The translations under genes were made by a program, and so were the position numbers. From Coix lacryma-jobi var. lacryma-jobi (Eukaryota > Streptophyta > Magnoliopsida > Poales > Poaceae), in the NCBI GenBank assembly GCA_009763385.1, contig CM019822.1:24050842-24114841 (forward strand): 64,000 nucleotides of DNA, given 5' to 3'. Every line of letters begins with the position of its first letter. Position 1 is the stretch's first letter. Below are positions 8,806 to 20,114 of this stretch, piece by piece. The notes below the pieces were generated by a model. The model searched no databases and was not told the DNA's origin. It worked only from the letters and a program-made list of their open reading frames with translations.

Positions 8806-11454
8806 ATGCGCTGCAAGAACGTTGGTGGTGGCCCCGACGACTCTCCTCCCCGTCGTCCCCCTTCCGGTCAGCGACCCGGAAAGGCGAAGCTTATCACACA
8901 CCGGAAGCGCACTCGTCAGGAGCGAGAGGCCGCTCAGGCTCAGGCAGTGGCAGACGCCGCCGAGCGTGCAGAGCGAGGTGGCAGTGCGGGCGGACTTCGG
9001 ATTGAGGATCAGCTGTCCCCCGAGCAGCGCAGAGCGATCGAGGAGGTCGTGAGAGATCCAGCGTCGCGAGCGTGCAGCGAGGTGCGCGGCGGACTCGGAT
9101 TGAGGCAGCTGTCCCCCGGCTCGCAGAGCGATCGAGGAGTCGAGCGTCGCCACGGTCCCGCTGCACGTCATGCTGCCGTCGTCGGACGACGTTCACCTCG
9201 CCCGGGGTTGAGCCCGAGAGCTCAGGGCAGGCCAGGCAGAGGCCGAGCAGCAGAGGCACCTGAGGCAGAGGCTCCAGAGGCAGAGGCAGAGGAGGTTCCT
9301 GAGGAGGTTCCACGACGCCGGTCGACTCGTCGCAGGACTGCGGTGCCACCCCGGCCCGACGTCCCTCTGCGGGGAGCCCGTCCTCCGTCGCGGCGTGCAC
9401 CTCCGCCGATACCGCGACTTGACCTCAGGGGCCACTTGCTCACAGATCCAGACTCTTCGACTTGTGCCAGTGGAGCAGTGGTTTCCCAGGGAGCGACAGG
9501 AGCAGGCTGGTCCGTCCTTCTATACAGTGCTGCAGGAGGACTTCTACCAGGGTTACAGGAACGCCGGGATTTCTTTGCGCCCCCAGCGTGTCTGTTCCCT
9601 AGAGGCCGTTGTGGACGCAGCAGGAGAGCAGATTCGCCCCATCCTCACTTTCCTACCTGGTCTAGCAGATCTACTGGGGCGGTCTGGCTCCTATATTGAG
9701 GACTGGGTATTTCAGTTTTACGCTTCGCTGTGGGTGCACCCCGACCGAGAGACTATTGAGTTTGCACTTGAGGGGGACCACTACAGACTGTTCTCGTCCG
9801 AGATCCGGGATTGGTTTGGATTGACACGATCTCAGACCCGGATCAACGACTTGTGTTACGACCGGACAGAGCCACCCCGTCGCCCTCACGGTGGCGCCCA
9901 GCCTTCGACAGTTTTGGTCCGTCCATGCTTCACCGGGGTTCGAGCCGCACTCCGAGGGATCTCACCCCTACGGCTCGGTACCTCAACGCGATTCTACGAC
10001 GGACTTTACTTCCTCGGGTCGGCTTCAGAGAGGGACTTTCACGGCTGCAGCTATGGCTTCTTGCATATATGGTCAGGCAGCAGGAGTTCGACGTCTGGGA
10101 CGTCATCTTGTGTGAGATAGAGGACACAGTGGCAGAGGGCATTAAGGCCCGCAGGCAGCTACCGTACGCGCACTGGATCTCCTACATTCTTTGGAAGGTA
10201 GCTGCCACTACAGGTACTCGCCTTAGTCAGTCCCTCACAGGGTCAGCGACCGTATTCCCCGAGTATAACATGAGCCAGTTGTTGGGATACGATCGGGACC
10301 GCAGACAGCCAGAGCAGCAGGCACAGACTAGCACACGTCAGAGACCTGAGGTGCCAGAGTCAGCTCAGCAGCAGGACGAGGCCGTTCAGGCGCTCGCGGA
10401 GCAGGAGCTTGCCGATCTCGAGGGTGGTGACCCACACGTGGCCTCGGATCCCACAGACAGCTCAGATGAGGACTACCAGCTCCCGCCTCGCTACCAGCCG
10501 CGTGCACACGACCACCAGGCAGGGTCCAGCGGTACTGCTTCCTCCGACCCAGCTCTACTCGCTATTCTGGCCCGGATGGAGGAGCAGCAGAGGACTGTCA
10601 CCCAGGACATCCAGAGGCTTGCCCAGGAGCAGCAGCGGTTAGCCCAGCAGCAGGCCCTCGCTCAGCAGCAGGCACAGGAGCGGTCTGATGCTCTTCAGCG
10701 CCAGATGATGGCTCTACAGCAGCAGACCTTGAGCTTCATGGAGAGGCTGGCGAGTGGACCTCCCTAGTGGCAGTGGCAGCAGCCTCCCCCACAGCAGCAG
10801 CTTCAGTGGCAGCCACCTGTCCTTCCTCAACCGCAGTTTGGTCAGCAGCAGCAGCAGCTTCCGGGCCCCAGCTCCTCGCAGTTCACGAGTTTTACTACTC
10901 CAGGCGGGGCCCCGCTCTTCTGTCCGCTCCGCACAGGGTTCACTCCCAGGCCGACAGAGTCGCTCTTCGCTACGACGACCTCTGTCACTCGAGACCTGTC
11001 GGCCACGTTCAGCGAGCTCACCGGATTTCCCACTCCAGATCTTCCGGATCCGGTTCAGACGTCGACGACTCCTGTGACCTCCACCAGAGAGACTCTTCCG
11101 AGCTCAGTCGCGTCTTCAGAGCAGACAGAGCCAGTCCAGTCCGAGACGACCACGTCCGTGCAGCCTGAGTTGTCAGCTATCCCAGAGCTTCCGCACTCCG
11201 AGCCTCAGGCTGACACGACTACACAGACTGAGACTGCGACAGAGACAGCGTCAGAGCAGATCAAGCAGACAGAGCAGTCAGTGCCGGACCCGTCCCAGAC
11301 CGCTTCTCCACAGCGTCCAGCTACAGAGGGTCAGCAGGCTCCCGACGACTCGTCCTCCGACTCCGAGGCCCTACTTCAGCAGTTTGAGTTCACGCAGAGG
11401 ACTCCGGAGACGACACCTGGCTCGTCTACACCACCTCCGCCCTCCGACGCGTAG
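8806..11454 (+). pseudogene. Extra 3' ORF of the retroelement, broken; resembles 'putative plant transposon protein' domain
   Basis: Start is the ATG at 8806; an upstream extension to 8698 has no ATG. The basic Arg-rich N-terminus is in frame 1. The reading moves to frame 2 around 9400-9430, where a folded domain appears (LEDYVFQFYASLW-like region near 9690-9730, then EGDHYRLFSSEIRDWFGL). It returns to frame 1 near 9900 and continues (QEFDVWDVILCEIEDTVAEG) to a Gln-rich coiled coil (about 10565-10740). An in-frame TAG at 10765-10767 interrupts it; the same frame then stays open to TAG 11452-11454 through a Ser/Thr/Gln-rich tail. Visible lesions are therefore two frame changes and one nonsense codon. 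The central part resembles the plant domain family labelled putative plant transposon protein, common in grass retroelements and of unknown role. Position matches the env-like ORF of Sireviruses, but no clear membrane segment is seen. Confidence 0.6.
8990..9147 (+). repeat. Imperfect tandem duplication in 3' ORF
   Basis: A segment of about 60 bases beginning GCGGACTTCGGATTGAGG (8990) recurs from about 9089 with substitutions and short deletions (both contain CAGCTGTCCCCCG and AGAGCGATCGAGGAG). It probably contributed to the disturbed reading frame of the ORF. Confidence 0.6.
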
Positions 11455-11890
11455 TTTAGCGCTTGATGCCAAAGGGGGAGAGTGGTCGAGTATAGCGATA
11501 GGGGGAGTGTTGTGAGAGGGCTTTGTGTCTTTTGATGTGTTATATTCACATATGCTCTTTACTTATCGCATCTTTTGTGCATATTTATGTTATATACTTA
11601 TGCTATGGATCTCATGACATGTTTGTGCTCACTATGATTTTATACATGACATGTCATTTCGCTTCGCTCATTACTTGTGCTTAATTCTCACTCGTTTATG
11701 TATATGAGCTCTTTACTCTTGCACTTGCTATTCACTCTAACTTGTTGAGTGCAGGATGATGGCATGACATGTTTGAACTTGCCCCTAATCATTTTCTCTT
11801 ATTTATTGCAAGTTCATACATGTCATGATTTAAAACCTCTTCTCTCTATACTCGATCTCGTGTGTCATCAATCACCAAAAAGGGGGAGAT
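11455..11890 (+). other. 3' non-coding end of retroelement with three purine tracts
   Basis: GGGGGAG tracts occur at 11471-11482, about 11497-11509 and 11877-11890; the last abuts the 3' LTR and is the presumed plus-strand primer. The rest is AT-rich with no gene. Confidence 0.75.
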
Positions 11891-13461
11891 TGAACGCATC
11901 TTGGCCCCTAGTGGTTTCGGTGATTGGATGAAACACAAGATTACTGTGACTAACGTGTGTTTTGCAGAAACAGAGATGAGTTAGGTCACGGTAATGGCGA
12001 CGATACGGGCATATGGAGTTCATGTCCCCTGGCGATGGAAATCGTTTCGGTTTTCAAAGGATGGACGACGAAGACGGTGGTAGGCTAGGCTAAGTGTCGC
12101 ATGGTGTTGGAGGACACTTAGGTAGTCTTAGGTCTTTGTTTTTCCTTTGGCCGTACTATAAAGAGGGGTGTGAATCAGTAGCTTGACCTAGATGAGTCTA
12201 TTGAGGTAGGTGTGTGCACACTTGTTATTTCATAGCCCTAGGTAGCTCAGAGAGATGCCTTATGTCGAGAGGAACAAAAGTCGTTAAGACCGCGTCGCGA
12301 TCCGAGTTGATCTTGCCCTTGGTATGGGCATCAGATGCTGGATTAGTGGGCATCGGAGGCTCCGATGCCCACACCGACCTAGGGTTTGGTCTGGTGCGTG
12401 GCATCGGAGGCTCCGATGGTGCCACATCGGATCGTCCGGTGTCACTGTTCACTTGGGAGTGAACTGTGCAGGGCATCGGACGCTGGCATCGGACGCTGAG
12501 GGCCAACGTCCGATGACCATGCAGAGAGGTTCCAGAGAGGTCTTTTCGGCATCGGACGCGTCCGATGCAGGGGCATCGGACGCTCCCCAGCGTCCCATGC
12601 TCCATAATCATGTCTGACAAGAAGGTACAGTAGACCGTTGAACGGGGTCATCGGAGCGTCCGATGCCTGGCATCGGCGCGTTCGATGCCCCCGAAAAATA
12701 CCTGTCTTGTGCTGTTTTTGGATGACCGGGTTGGGGGGTATATATACTTCCTTCCCTCCATCCATTTGAGTGTTCTTGTCATTTCCATCTGCTGAGAGAC
12801 ACCTTGTAAGTGTAAGAAAGAGCAAGAGCCCTAGTGAGGTTGAGTGATTTGCTAATTGTGAGAATTAGACACCTCCTAGTGAGAATTGAGTAGCAAGTGT
12901 GCATCCATCCATCTCTTTGGCCTTGTCTTGGTCAAGTGAGAGTTCTAGCTTGTTACTCTTGGTGATCGGCATCACCTAGACGGCTTGGTGGCGATCGGAG
13001 TGCTTGGTGATCATCCGGAGTCTTTTGTGGATGACCCAAGCCATGTTGTGACCGGTAGCGAGCGATTCACCGGGCCGGAGTGGCGAAGAATCAGCTCGTA
13101 GTGAGCACTTGATCCTTGCGCGGATCAAGGGGGAGCGATACCCTTGCGCGGGTGCTCCAACGAGGACTAGGGGTGTGCCGACACCTCGATACCTCGGCAA
13201 AAAGATCGTCGTGTCATCTCTACTCTCTTTACTTCGCATTTACTTTGAGCAATTCAATTCCGCATTTACTTGTTGTTCTTTCATGAATTGAATTGTCATG
13301 CTAGAGTAGAAATGGTGTAGCAATAGTCTTTTGTGCGGTTGATTCTTGTTCACACACTTCTAGGCACTAGGGGTTAATTGGGCTTGATAGGTTTTAATTC
13401 TTGCAAGAAGTTTTAGAAAAGCTCAATTCACCCCCCCCTCTTGGGCATCTTGATCCTTTCA
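11891..13461 (+). repeat. 3' LTR, complete
   Basis: 1571 bases from TGAACGCATC to ...CCTTTCA, with TG...CA ends, directly after AAAAAGGGGGAGAT. It matches the 5' LTR over the whole overlap. It carries one extra 24-base segment near 12550 containing the perfect palindrome CATCGGACGCGTCCGATG. TATA box at 12739-12746. The flanking bases GCGGG (13462-13466) would be one copy of the 5-base target duplication; the other lies outside the window. Confidence 0.95.
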
Positions 13462-14400
13462 GCGGGCACACCGGTCATTTGTCCAGTGGCGCCTCCTAAA
13501 CACCAGCCAAAGAAAGATCTTGACCTTCATGGGTGCCCAACTCCTCCAGATCAAGGCATGTCGCCTCCTAAACACCAGCCAAAGAAAGATCTTGACCTTC
13601 ATGGGTGCCCAACTCCTCCAGATCAAGACATGTCCACAGAAGGGTATGCTTCCAGTGTGCATCATGGAGTACGCTGACTTGGCCGAATAAGTATCATCAG
13701 GAGTTCAGCGCCACCTTGTCTGGTCAGGCCGGTCTAGAAGCTGTATCTGGGCTATCGCGTTCCAAAGGTCCAAGTACTCTGCCGTTGTTATCATGTTGAG
13801 CACCCCGATGTACAACGCGTCCCGTTCCTGGAGGTGAGACCCAGGTGGACGGACATCTGGGCCCTGGTCCTTGGAGGCACCATCTCAGATAAATTTGGCA
13901 CAATATCCCTCGGCGACTCCCCATCAATCCACCGATCTTCCCAGAATAGGGTTGTTCTCCCATCTCCGACGATCGTATATATAGGTGGAAGCGCGGAAGA
14001 ACGTGTACACCTTGAGGGTCGATCTTGATCGGCAGCTAGCTCCATGCCCGCTGGTTGTCAGTTTTTTGGAGCCACAGCCAACGTGTTTGTAGAGCATATC
14101 CCGCAAGCTTTAGGTCGATAATCCCCAGGCCGCCCAACTCCGTCGGTCTGCAAGCTGTCTCCCAGGCTACCATGCATCGGCCGCGCACAGACTCCTCTTT
14201 GCCAACCCAAAAGAACTTGTGGCAGACGACATCGATTTCCTTTCTCGCCCATGGTGGTAGACTATCAGCCATCATTGAATAGATGGGCACTGCTCTGAGC
14301 ACTGACTTGATCCACACGAGCCGACCACTTCACGCCATGAGCGATCCGTGGCACGGCGGCAGCTTGCGCGCCACATTCTCCACCAATGATTGGACTTGGG
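13462..14400 (-). pseudogene. LINE (non-LTR retrotransposon) 3' ORF2 fragment, interrupted by the copia element
   Basis: Read on the minus strand from 14317 downward, broken frames give the end of a plant LINE reverse-transcriptase protein: ...LPPWARKEIDVVCHKFFWVG, then GDGRTTLFWEDRWIDG (about 13960-13915), then the zinc-binding zf-RVT region with WAPMKVKIFLWLVFRRRHW and TNDRCAR ending at the LTR junction. Several frame changes make it non-functional. The match stops exactly where the LTR begins, so the copia element inserted into this LINE. The fragment is 5'-truncated near 14400. Confidence 0.85.
13490..13633. repeat. 72-bp tandem duplication inside the LINE
   Basis: Two adjacent 72-base units (13490-13561 and 13562-13633) are nearly identical (CGCCTCCTAAACACCAGCC...). 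72 bases is 24 codons, so the duplication keeps the minus-strand frame and repeats the WAPMKVKIFLWLVF part of the zf-RVT domain. Confidence 0.93.
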
Positions 14401-14401
14401 G

Positions 14402-14745
14402 TATGTGCAGACGTGCAGTTACAAACAAATTAGGTTATGGCAGACGTGGAGTTACAAATTTTCCAGAACACTAAGAATTTTTCCCTTTATTTTTCTCTCA
14501 TTGAAACAAATTTTGACCCTTGGAATACAAAATTACAAACACTATGTGCAGACGTGCAGTTACAAACAATTAGGTTATGACAGACGTGGAGTTACAAATT
14601 TTTCAGAACACTAAGAATTTTCCCCTTTATTTCTCTCTCTAATTCAAACAAATTTTGACCCATATAGAATACAAAGTTACAAACACTATGTGCAGACGTG
14701 CAAATGAAATTAGGTTGTTAGCATCAGCCACGGGGGAACCTCATG
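14402..14745. repeat. Tandem repeat, about 141-144 bp, 2.3 copies
   Basis: Units begin TATGTGCAGACGTGC at 14402, 14543 and 14687; the third is partial. Each contains the internal echo GCAGACGTGGAGTTACAAA. The array ends just before the kinase stop codon and so probably forms part of its 3' UTR. Confidence 0.9.
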
Positions 14746-14746
14746 G

Positions 14747-17700
14747 TTATCTCCGCTGCTGCTGCAACTGCTGCTGCAACTGCAACTGCTGCTGCCACTC
14801 GAGAATCGCCGAGCGGAGCGCCCTGTTCGGCGTCAGCTCACAGTGGTCGAGCACCAGATTCGTCATGGGCGACGTGTCGCGCCCGCTGTCGAACCACCCC
14901 GTGATCGCCTCGGCCTCGTACGTGAACCCGTCGGCGGCGATGTGGGGATCGCTCATCACCTCCTGGAAGATCGGGCAGACGAAGTAGGACGGCGCGCGGG
15001 CGTCATCCAGCGACGAGGGCGCGAAGGACAGCCGGCCGGCGTCGAGCGAGGCGGCCTTCATGAGGGGCTCCACCACCTTCCACACCTCCCCGGCGAGGTC
15101 GGGCCGCCGGCGCCGGCTCATCTCCGCGCACCGCAGGCCGATGTGCGCCAGCTGGTTGGCCTGCACGAACGGCCAGTCCCCGGCCGTCGGGTCGAGGACG
15201 GCGTGCAGCTCCCCGCGCTCCACCGCGTCCTCCACCACCTCGGCGATGCTCTTGGGCGGCCGCCCCGTGAGGAGCCGCAGGATGATGATGCCGAGCGAGT
15301 ACACGTCGGACCGCGGGGTGAGCTCGCCGGTGGACAGGAACTCCGGGTCCATGTACGCGAAGGTGCCCTTCGGGGTGGTCGTCCTGTGCAGCTTCGTCGT
15401 GGTGATGGCCCTGGTGGTGGTGGTGGTGGTGGTGCCGGACTGGCTCAGGAGCCGGCAGATGCCGAAGTCCCCGAGCTTGCTCACCAAGTTGGCGTCCAGG
15501 AGGATGTTGCCCGGCTTCAGGTCGCCGTGGACCACCGGGTGCGGCTTGTTCGAGTGCAGGAAGATGAGCGCCGAGCACATCTCGCAGATGATCCTGGTGC
15601 GCACCTGCCATGTCAGTGGCGCCGTGTTGTTGGTGCACGCGAGCCGGTCCTCGAGGCTGCCGTTGGGGAGGAACTCGTACACCAGCCCGAATGCCTCCCG
15701 GCACGCGCCGATCAGCGTCACGAGGTTTGGATGCCGCACTCTACCGAGAACAGCAACCTGCAATACAATGGTCAATGGTGACACGACGCTTAAGCATGAT
15801 AATTACCTGCATGCAGTTTGATTGAATGAAGAGAAAGAGAGAATGCTCCTGATGAACTGCGTTGCGTCACCTCTTGGTTGAATTCTGACTGGCCTTGCAT
15901 GCTCTGTGGATTCAGCAGCTTTACAGCTACGGTTGTGCTGCGGAGGAAGCCTCTGTAGACGCTTCCGAATCCACCCTCGCCGATTTTGAGCCCCTTATCG
16001 AAGCCATCGGTGGCTTGTTCGAGCTCAAAGTAGGAGAACTCGGTGTTCAGTGTCTCGGCTGGCAGTGGTGCTGAAACCTTATTGGTGGCGTTCTTCTGGC
16101 GCAAGCCTTCAGCTTCAGCTACGGCTGCGTCGCGCTCTTGTCGCAGCTTCTCATTGTCTGTTTGCAGCATCTGGGCAAGGTATTCGTTTGCTGCCATCCT
16201 CTCTTCGTAGTCTCTGATAGCAGATGTCATCTCGGTTATTTGTTGTTCAAGGACGAGTTTCTGCTCTTTGACGTCACTCAGTTCGTTGGATGCCACATCG
16301 TGCCGCCTTTGAATTTCTTCAATCTGCTGTGCTTGGCTCGCCAGTGTTTCCTCAATTGTTCTGCGCTGCCTTATCTCATGGTGATACAACTCGTTAACCT
16401 ATAAAAGCAGTAGTATATCACTTTGCTTTGTTGTTCAGTATTTGCAGTCTCAATCATGGATAATGGAGAACACTTCTGCCTGCCAGTGAGGGCAGAGCCG
16501 ATTGTATAACACTAACCCTCCTAGTGTGCCACACGTCGTAGTAACTTTCACTATTTGTCTATTTTAAATACAAAGATGCGCAGATCTTTTGCGTATTCGA
16601 GGAAAAAAAATGGAGAACGCTTACATTTTGAAGAGCTGAAGCCATATCTCGTTCAACTCTTAGGCGTTTGGTTGATTCTTCGTATACTTCTTTCTTACAG
16701 CGCTCAGCTTCACAGAGAGCTCTGTGAGTCTTCTGTACATGTTAGCAATGAACGCCTGCATTTTCCTGTGAGGTACCAAACTTACTTCAATCCTATCTGT
16801 TATACGTACTTCATTTTATGATAGTTTTGTTGAACTTGTCATTATGTGATGTCTCTTCATGATACATACCAGCAGCTCATGAGAAGGGGATGAGAAGTTG
16901 TCATCGTCAGGTTCTTGCATTTCACGCGGCACTTCTGATCCAGAGACAGTGACTGCATCATAATTTCTTGACAGATCGTGCAAGGAGCTTTGCGACCTCC
17001 TCACAAATTCATCCCAGGAATCACTAGAGCTCGCTGACGTTCTTGTCGGCCTGCCATAGGAAAAGGATTCATAGAGGCGAGACTGTGGTGGTGTACTGAT
17101 AGCTTCTTGAGAGGGATACAGCCCGACTTCTGTTCGCGATCTTAACATATCATGATGCCTCGGGCTTCCCTTTGAGCTTGCTGCCTCACTCTCTGAGTGA
17201 TTGATTGTCATTGATCTCAGATGGCTAGCGACGCTGTTTACCGATGACCTTGATGCAACCGTGAATGCAGGTGATGGTGGTATGGCAGGAACAGTTGTAT
17301 TTGCTTCCCTGCAGTGTTCAGAGGTTTGATTAGACAAGAAACTGATTGACCACTTCTGCTTCTGTGTGTATTTATCTAAGGAAAGTAAAATAGGGGAACC
17401 TTCTTGTCTTAAATCTTAATGTTACCTGGTGCATATGAGATGCCCTTTACAGGTAAACCATATCTTACACGATGGGGCAGCTACCTCCATCAGTCTGAGT
17501 GCCGTCTTGGATTTCAGTGATTTCATTTTCCTATGACAGGGGAACAAGTGTTAGGTTTAACAACCAAACTTTTTGTTTGTGTCTCCACACTTTACCTACG
17601 ACGCTGCAATTTAGCACCACTCTTTATAAACTACTAAAACAACACTGCAATCATCATGTATGTAATCCGTACTTTGAGTAGTGTTTGTCTGCTGCTGCTC

Positions 17701-19057
17701 CCATAACAAGCTTGACGACGCCATGAAGAGTAATAAGCTCCTCAAGCCCTCGTGCGACATCATCCATTTCGATTATAAGTTTTTGGCAGCTGACCTGTGA
17801 AAGGGAAATGATAAGCCAATAATCAATTAAGGTAGCGTGCTTAATGTACTTGCACTACCCCCTGTGTTTCTCTGTTAAAATACTAACATATTGAATGCAT
17901 TACTGGTTGTTTGATTCACTAGTTAGTTGGCTGACAGCATGAGAGGTGGCACCCACTTTTTGTCTTCGGCACACAAGAACATATTCATCTAGTTTCGCTT
18001 CGGCCTCTGCTCGCAGCTTCCTCCGGTAATCGTTGACCCGTTGTGGATTCACCGTGCTGTGATGAACTTTTGCCCCCACTGGAACAACAGAGTAAGGACA
18101 ATTCTATGAAGTCTGAACCCTGAAGGCAGTAGTACATACATCAGAAACTGGGTTGTGACTAGGTTACATAGGAAAACCAAGGTGCAAAGGGTGTTTTCAG
18201 TATTTTGCATAGTTTTTCCATGCCGGTGATTATAGCACAACAAACTTGGTGGCAGAGGCAGATGCATTCCTGTTAGTTGGAGCAGCGAAAGATGGTGGTG
18301 AAACCGTGCAAGAGGCGAGCTCACATAAACAGAGAATTTTAAACATTTTTGGGGTTCTCAGATAACAGAAAGTTAGCGAATTCAAATGAAGTTGAGTTTT
18401 TGGAGCATGATGCTAGGATTGATGAGGTGAGTCCTCAAGTGACGTCGTGCCTGGCAAAACAAGAATGCTCAAATGCCGGAACGTTTTGCCAAAAAAAAAA
18501 ACCACTAATAGCAGCCGATTTTTCTCCCCAAGACGCCAAGACAGAGACACCGAGTCAAGTCAACGCTAAAGGCTAAAGTTAGGTTCGACACAATTGGTTG
18601 ATAGACTGAAATGACTGATTTGATATGAGAGGAAAATAATATTTCACACCTAAAATGAATAGGAGCCGAATTTTCTCCCCAAGACGCCAAAACATTTCCT
18701 CTTGCACCAGCACAGGAAACTCTGAGGATGCAAAGACGGCAAGGCAGCAGCAGCCGCCAAATGACCGGAGCGTTGATGGAACGGAACCTTACTCATGGGG
18801 ATCGTCTGCGCGGGGCAGTGGACGTGGGCGATGACGACCCCGGGGCAGTCCCGGGCTGGGTTCTCCAGCGCCCACACCAGGGTGCTCTTGCCGTACTTGA
18901 CGTCCTCGGCGACGGCCACGAAGACCCTATCCTCCACCGGTGCCGGTGCCGGGCTCTCCTCCACCTCGCTGAGGCTTCTCACGGACGTCCTGAAGCTGTA
19001 CTGCGACTGCGGCGTCGTGTCCCACCGCCTGTGCGCCGCGCCGCTGGCGACCTCCAT
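14747..19057 (-). CDS. U-box E3 ligase / receptor-like cytoplasmic kinase with N-terminal USP domain
   Basis: Eight exons: 19057-18793, 18078-17957, 17794-17673, 17530-17426, 17308-16870, 16732-16625, 16398-15871, 15757-14747. All introns are GT-AG; the total of 2700 bases gives 899 residues. The start ATG 19057 is the first in frame (MEVASGAAHRR). Domains: universal stress protein fold from about residue 37 (VFVAVAEDVKYGKSTLVWALE); Ser-rich linker; coiled coil about 355-490; protein kinase from about 520 with GEGGFGSVY (527), VAVK Lys 547, HGDLKPGNILLD (642), DFG (660) and GTFAYMDPEF; U-box 819-884 (PSYFVCPIFQEV...DGFTYEAEAI). Plant proteins with this order are U-box ubiquitin ligases linked to stress and development; substrates are unknown here. 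The catalytic loop has Gly before Asp, so it is non-RD. Poly-Thr in the activation segment (about 672) and a Gln-rich C-terminus are coded by trinucleotide repeats. Confidence 0.93.
18079..18792 (-). other. Kinase gene intron 1
   Basis: 714-base intron between the USP-start exon and exon 2. It has two similar A-rich segments containing CCGAATTTTCTCCCCAAGACGCC-like sequence (about 18515-18545 and 18663-18690), a local duplication. Nothing coding is seen. Confidence 0.7.
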
Positions 19058-19224
19058 CCTTGTAAGGGAGCCGTTGCTGGCGCAGGGCGCCAAATGGTTG
19101 ACGACTTGGGGACGGGGTGGGTGTATGTAGTGTGCACTAAACAAGCAGTAGCCAGCAGGGATCTCTTTATTGCGTTTCCACCTACCTCCTCGTCCAAAAA
19201 CAATGTGATTTTAGTAATCACGTA

Positions 19225-19482
19225 CTCCTCCATACCCATGTTAGTTGACGTTTTAGAAAAGATTAGACTCAAACATGAGAATGTAAATCATCAATAACTA
19301 TTAAATTTCTAAATTTACAAATGTACAAATTATATAAATAAATTTGTCTTGAAGAATACTTTCATAAAAATATACATATATCACTTTTTTCATAAATATT
19401 TTTATAAAAATAAGAGGTCAAAGTTGTGTTTTGAAGACCGTATCGCTGTCCTAAACGTCAACTGATATGGGTACAGAGGGAG
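19225..19482. mobile_element. Stowaway-type MITE
   Basis: Inverted ends CTCCTCCATACCCATGTTAG / ATGGGTACAGAGGGAG are flanked by TA on both sides, the Tc1/mariner Stowaway pattern. It lies about 170 bases upstream of the kinase ATG. A relative sits at 20115-20369. Confidence 0.85.
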
Positions 19483-19819
19483 TACTCCTCTCCGTATTAT
19501 ACTCCTAGATAGTCTCAAGGTGTTCAGGTGCATGGTCAGAATTATATTCTCAAATCTGTCATTTCTGGGTGCCTCCTACTTATGCGTTTTTAGATACCGA
19601 GGATCCCTGCTTTGGCTCTTTCGTCACGTTAAAAGAAAAAGTCGAAAGTTGTCTGGCTCTGCGATTGTATATAGTTCATTCATGACATTGAATTTCTCTC
19701 TAATCGACTTTTTAAGTGAAATTTTCAGGGGAATGACTTGACTGCATTCACTAGAATCAACTGAAGACCTAATCCGGTTCCGTACCATGCTTTGTACAAG
19801 AATACAAAAGGTCCCTCAT

Positions 19820-20045
19820 CCTAATCATCAAGACGTTTGAATTTTTTTCTTAAGTTTGACCGTTTGTCTTATTAAAATAAACTTATACAAACAAAGTTAA
19901 ATTTAAGTTATTCTTAATATTTTTTATTAATAAACAAAGTCAGAACAAAATAAATGATATTTTGCACAAAATTTTGAATAAAATAGGTGGTCAAACTTGG
20001 TGTCAAAAAAGTCAAATGTCTTATAATTTGGAATGAATTAAGTAT
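19820..20045. mobile_element. Degraded Stowaway-like MITE
   Basis: AT-rich segment with worn inverted ends (AAGACGTTTGAATTTT near 19830; CAAATGTCTTATAATTTGG near 20012). The exact ends are uncertain. Confidence 0.45.
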
Positions 20046-20114
20046 ATTATACGTAAGAGGCGATTGCTGCCCTCCAATCCTGGCAAGACACCTAATTTAA
20101 TGACATATCACATA

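Larger units (their letters stand above)
1..13461 (+). mobile_element. Ty1/copia (Sirevirus-like) LTR retrotransposon, 5' end outside window
   Basis: The element runs LTR, primer binding site, gag, pol, extra 3' ORF, purine tracts, LTR. Copia type follows from pol order: protease, integrase, reverse transcriptase, RNase H. Sirevirus affinity is inferred from the very large gag with a long coiled coil, a 4-kb stretch between pol and the 3' LTR where Sireviruses carry an additional ORF, and repeated GGGGGAG purine tracts. The window begins about 116 bases inside the 5' LTR, judged by alignment to the 3' LTR. Gag and pol are each open, but the 3' ORF is broken, so this copy may have been mobile through gag-pol yet is not intact throughout. 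By eye the two LTRs differ at about 17 substitutions plus several short indels, which suggests a fairly recent insertion. It lies inside a LINE remnant. Confidence 0.93.

Noticed and set aside
14843..15781. 312-codon plus-strand frame opposite the kinase
   Set aside because: It is antisense to a kinase/U-box exon with clear motifs; GC-rich coding DNA commonly leaves such frames open.
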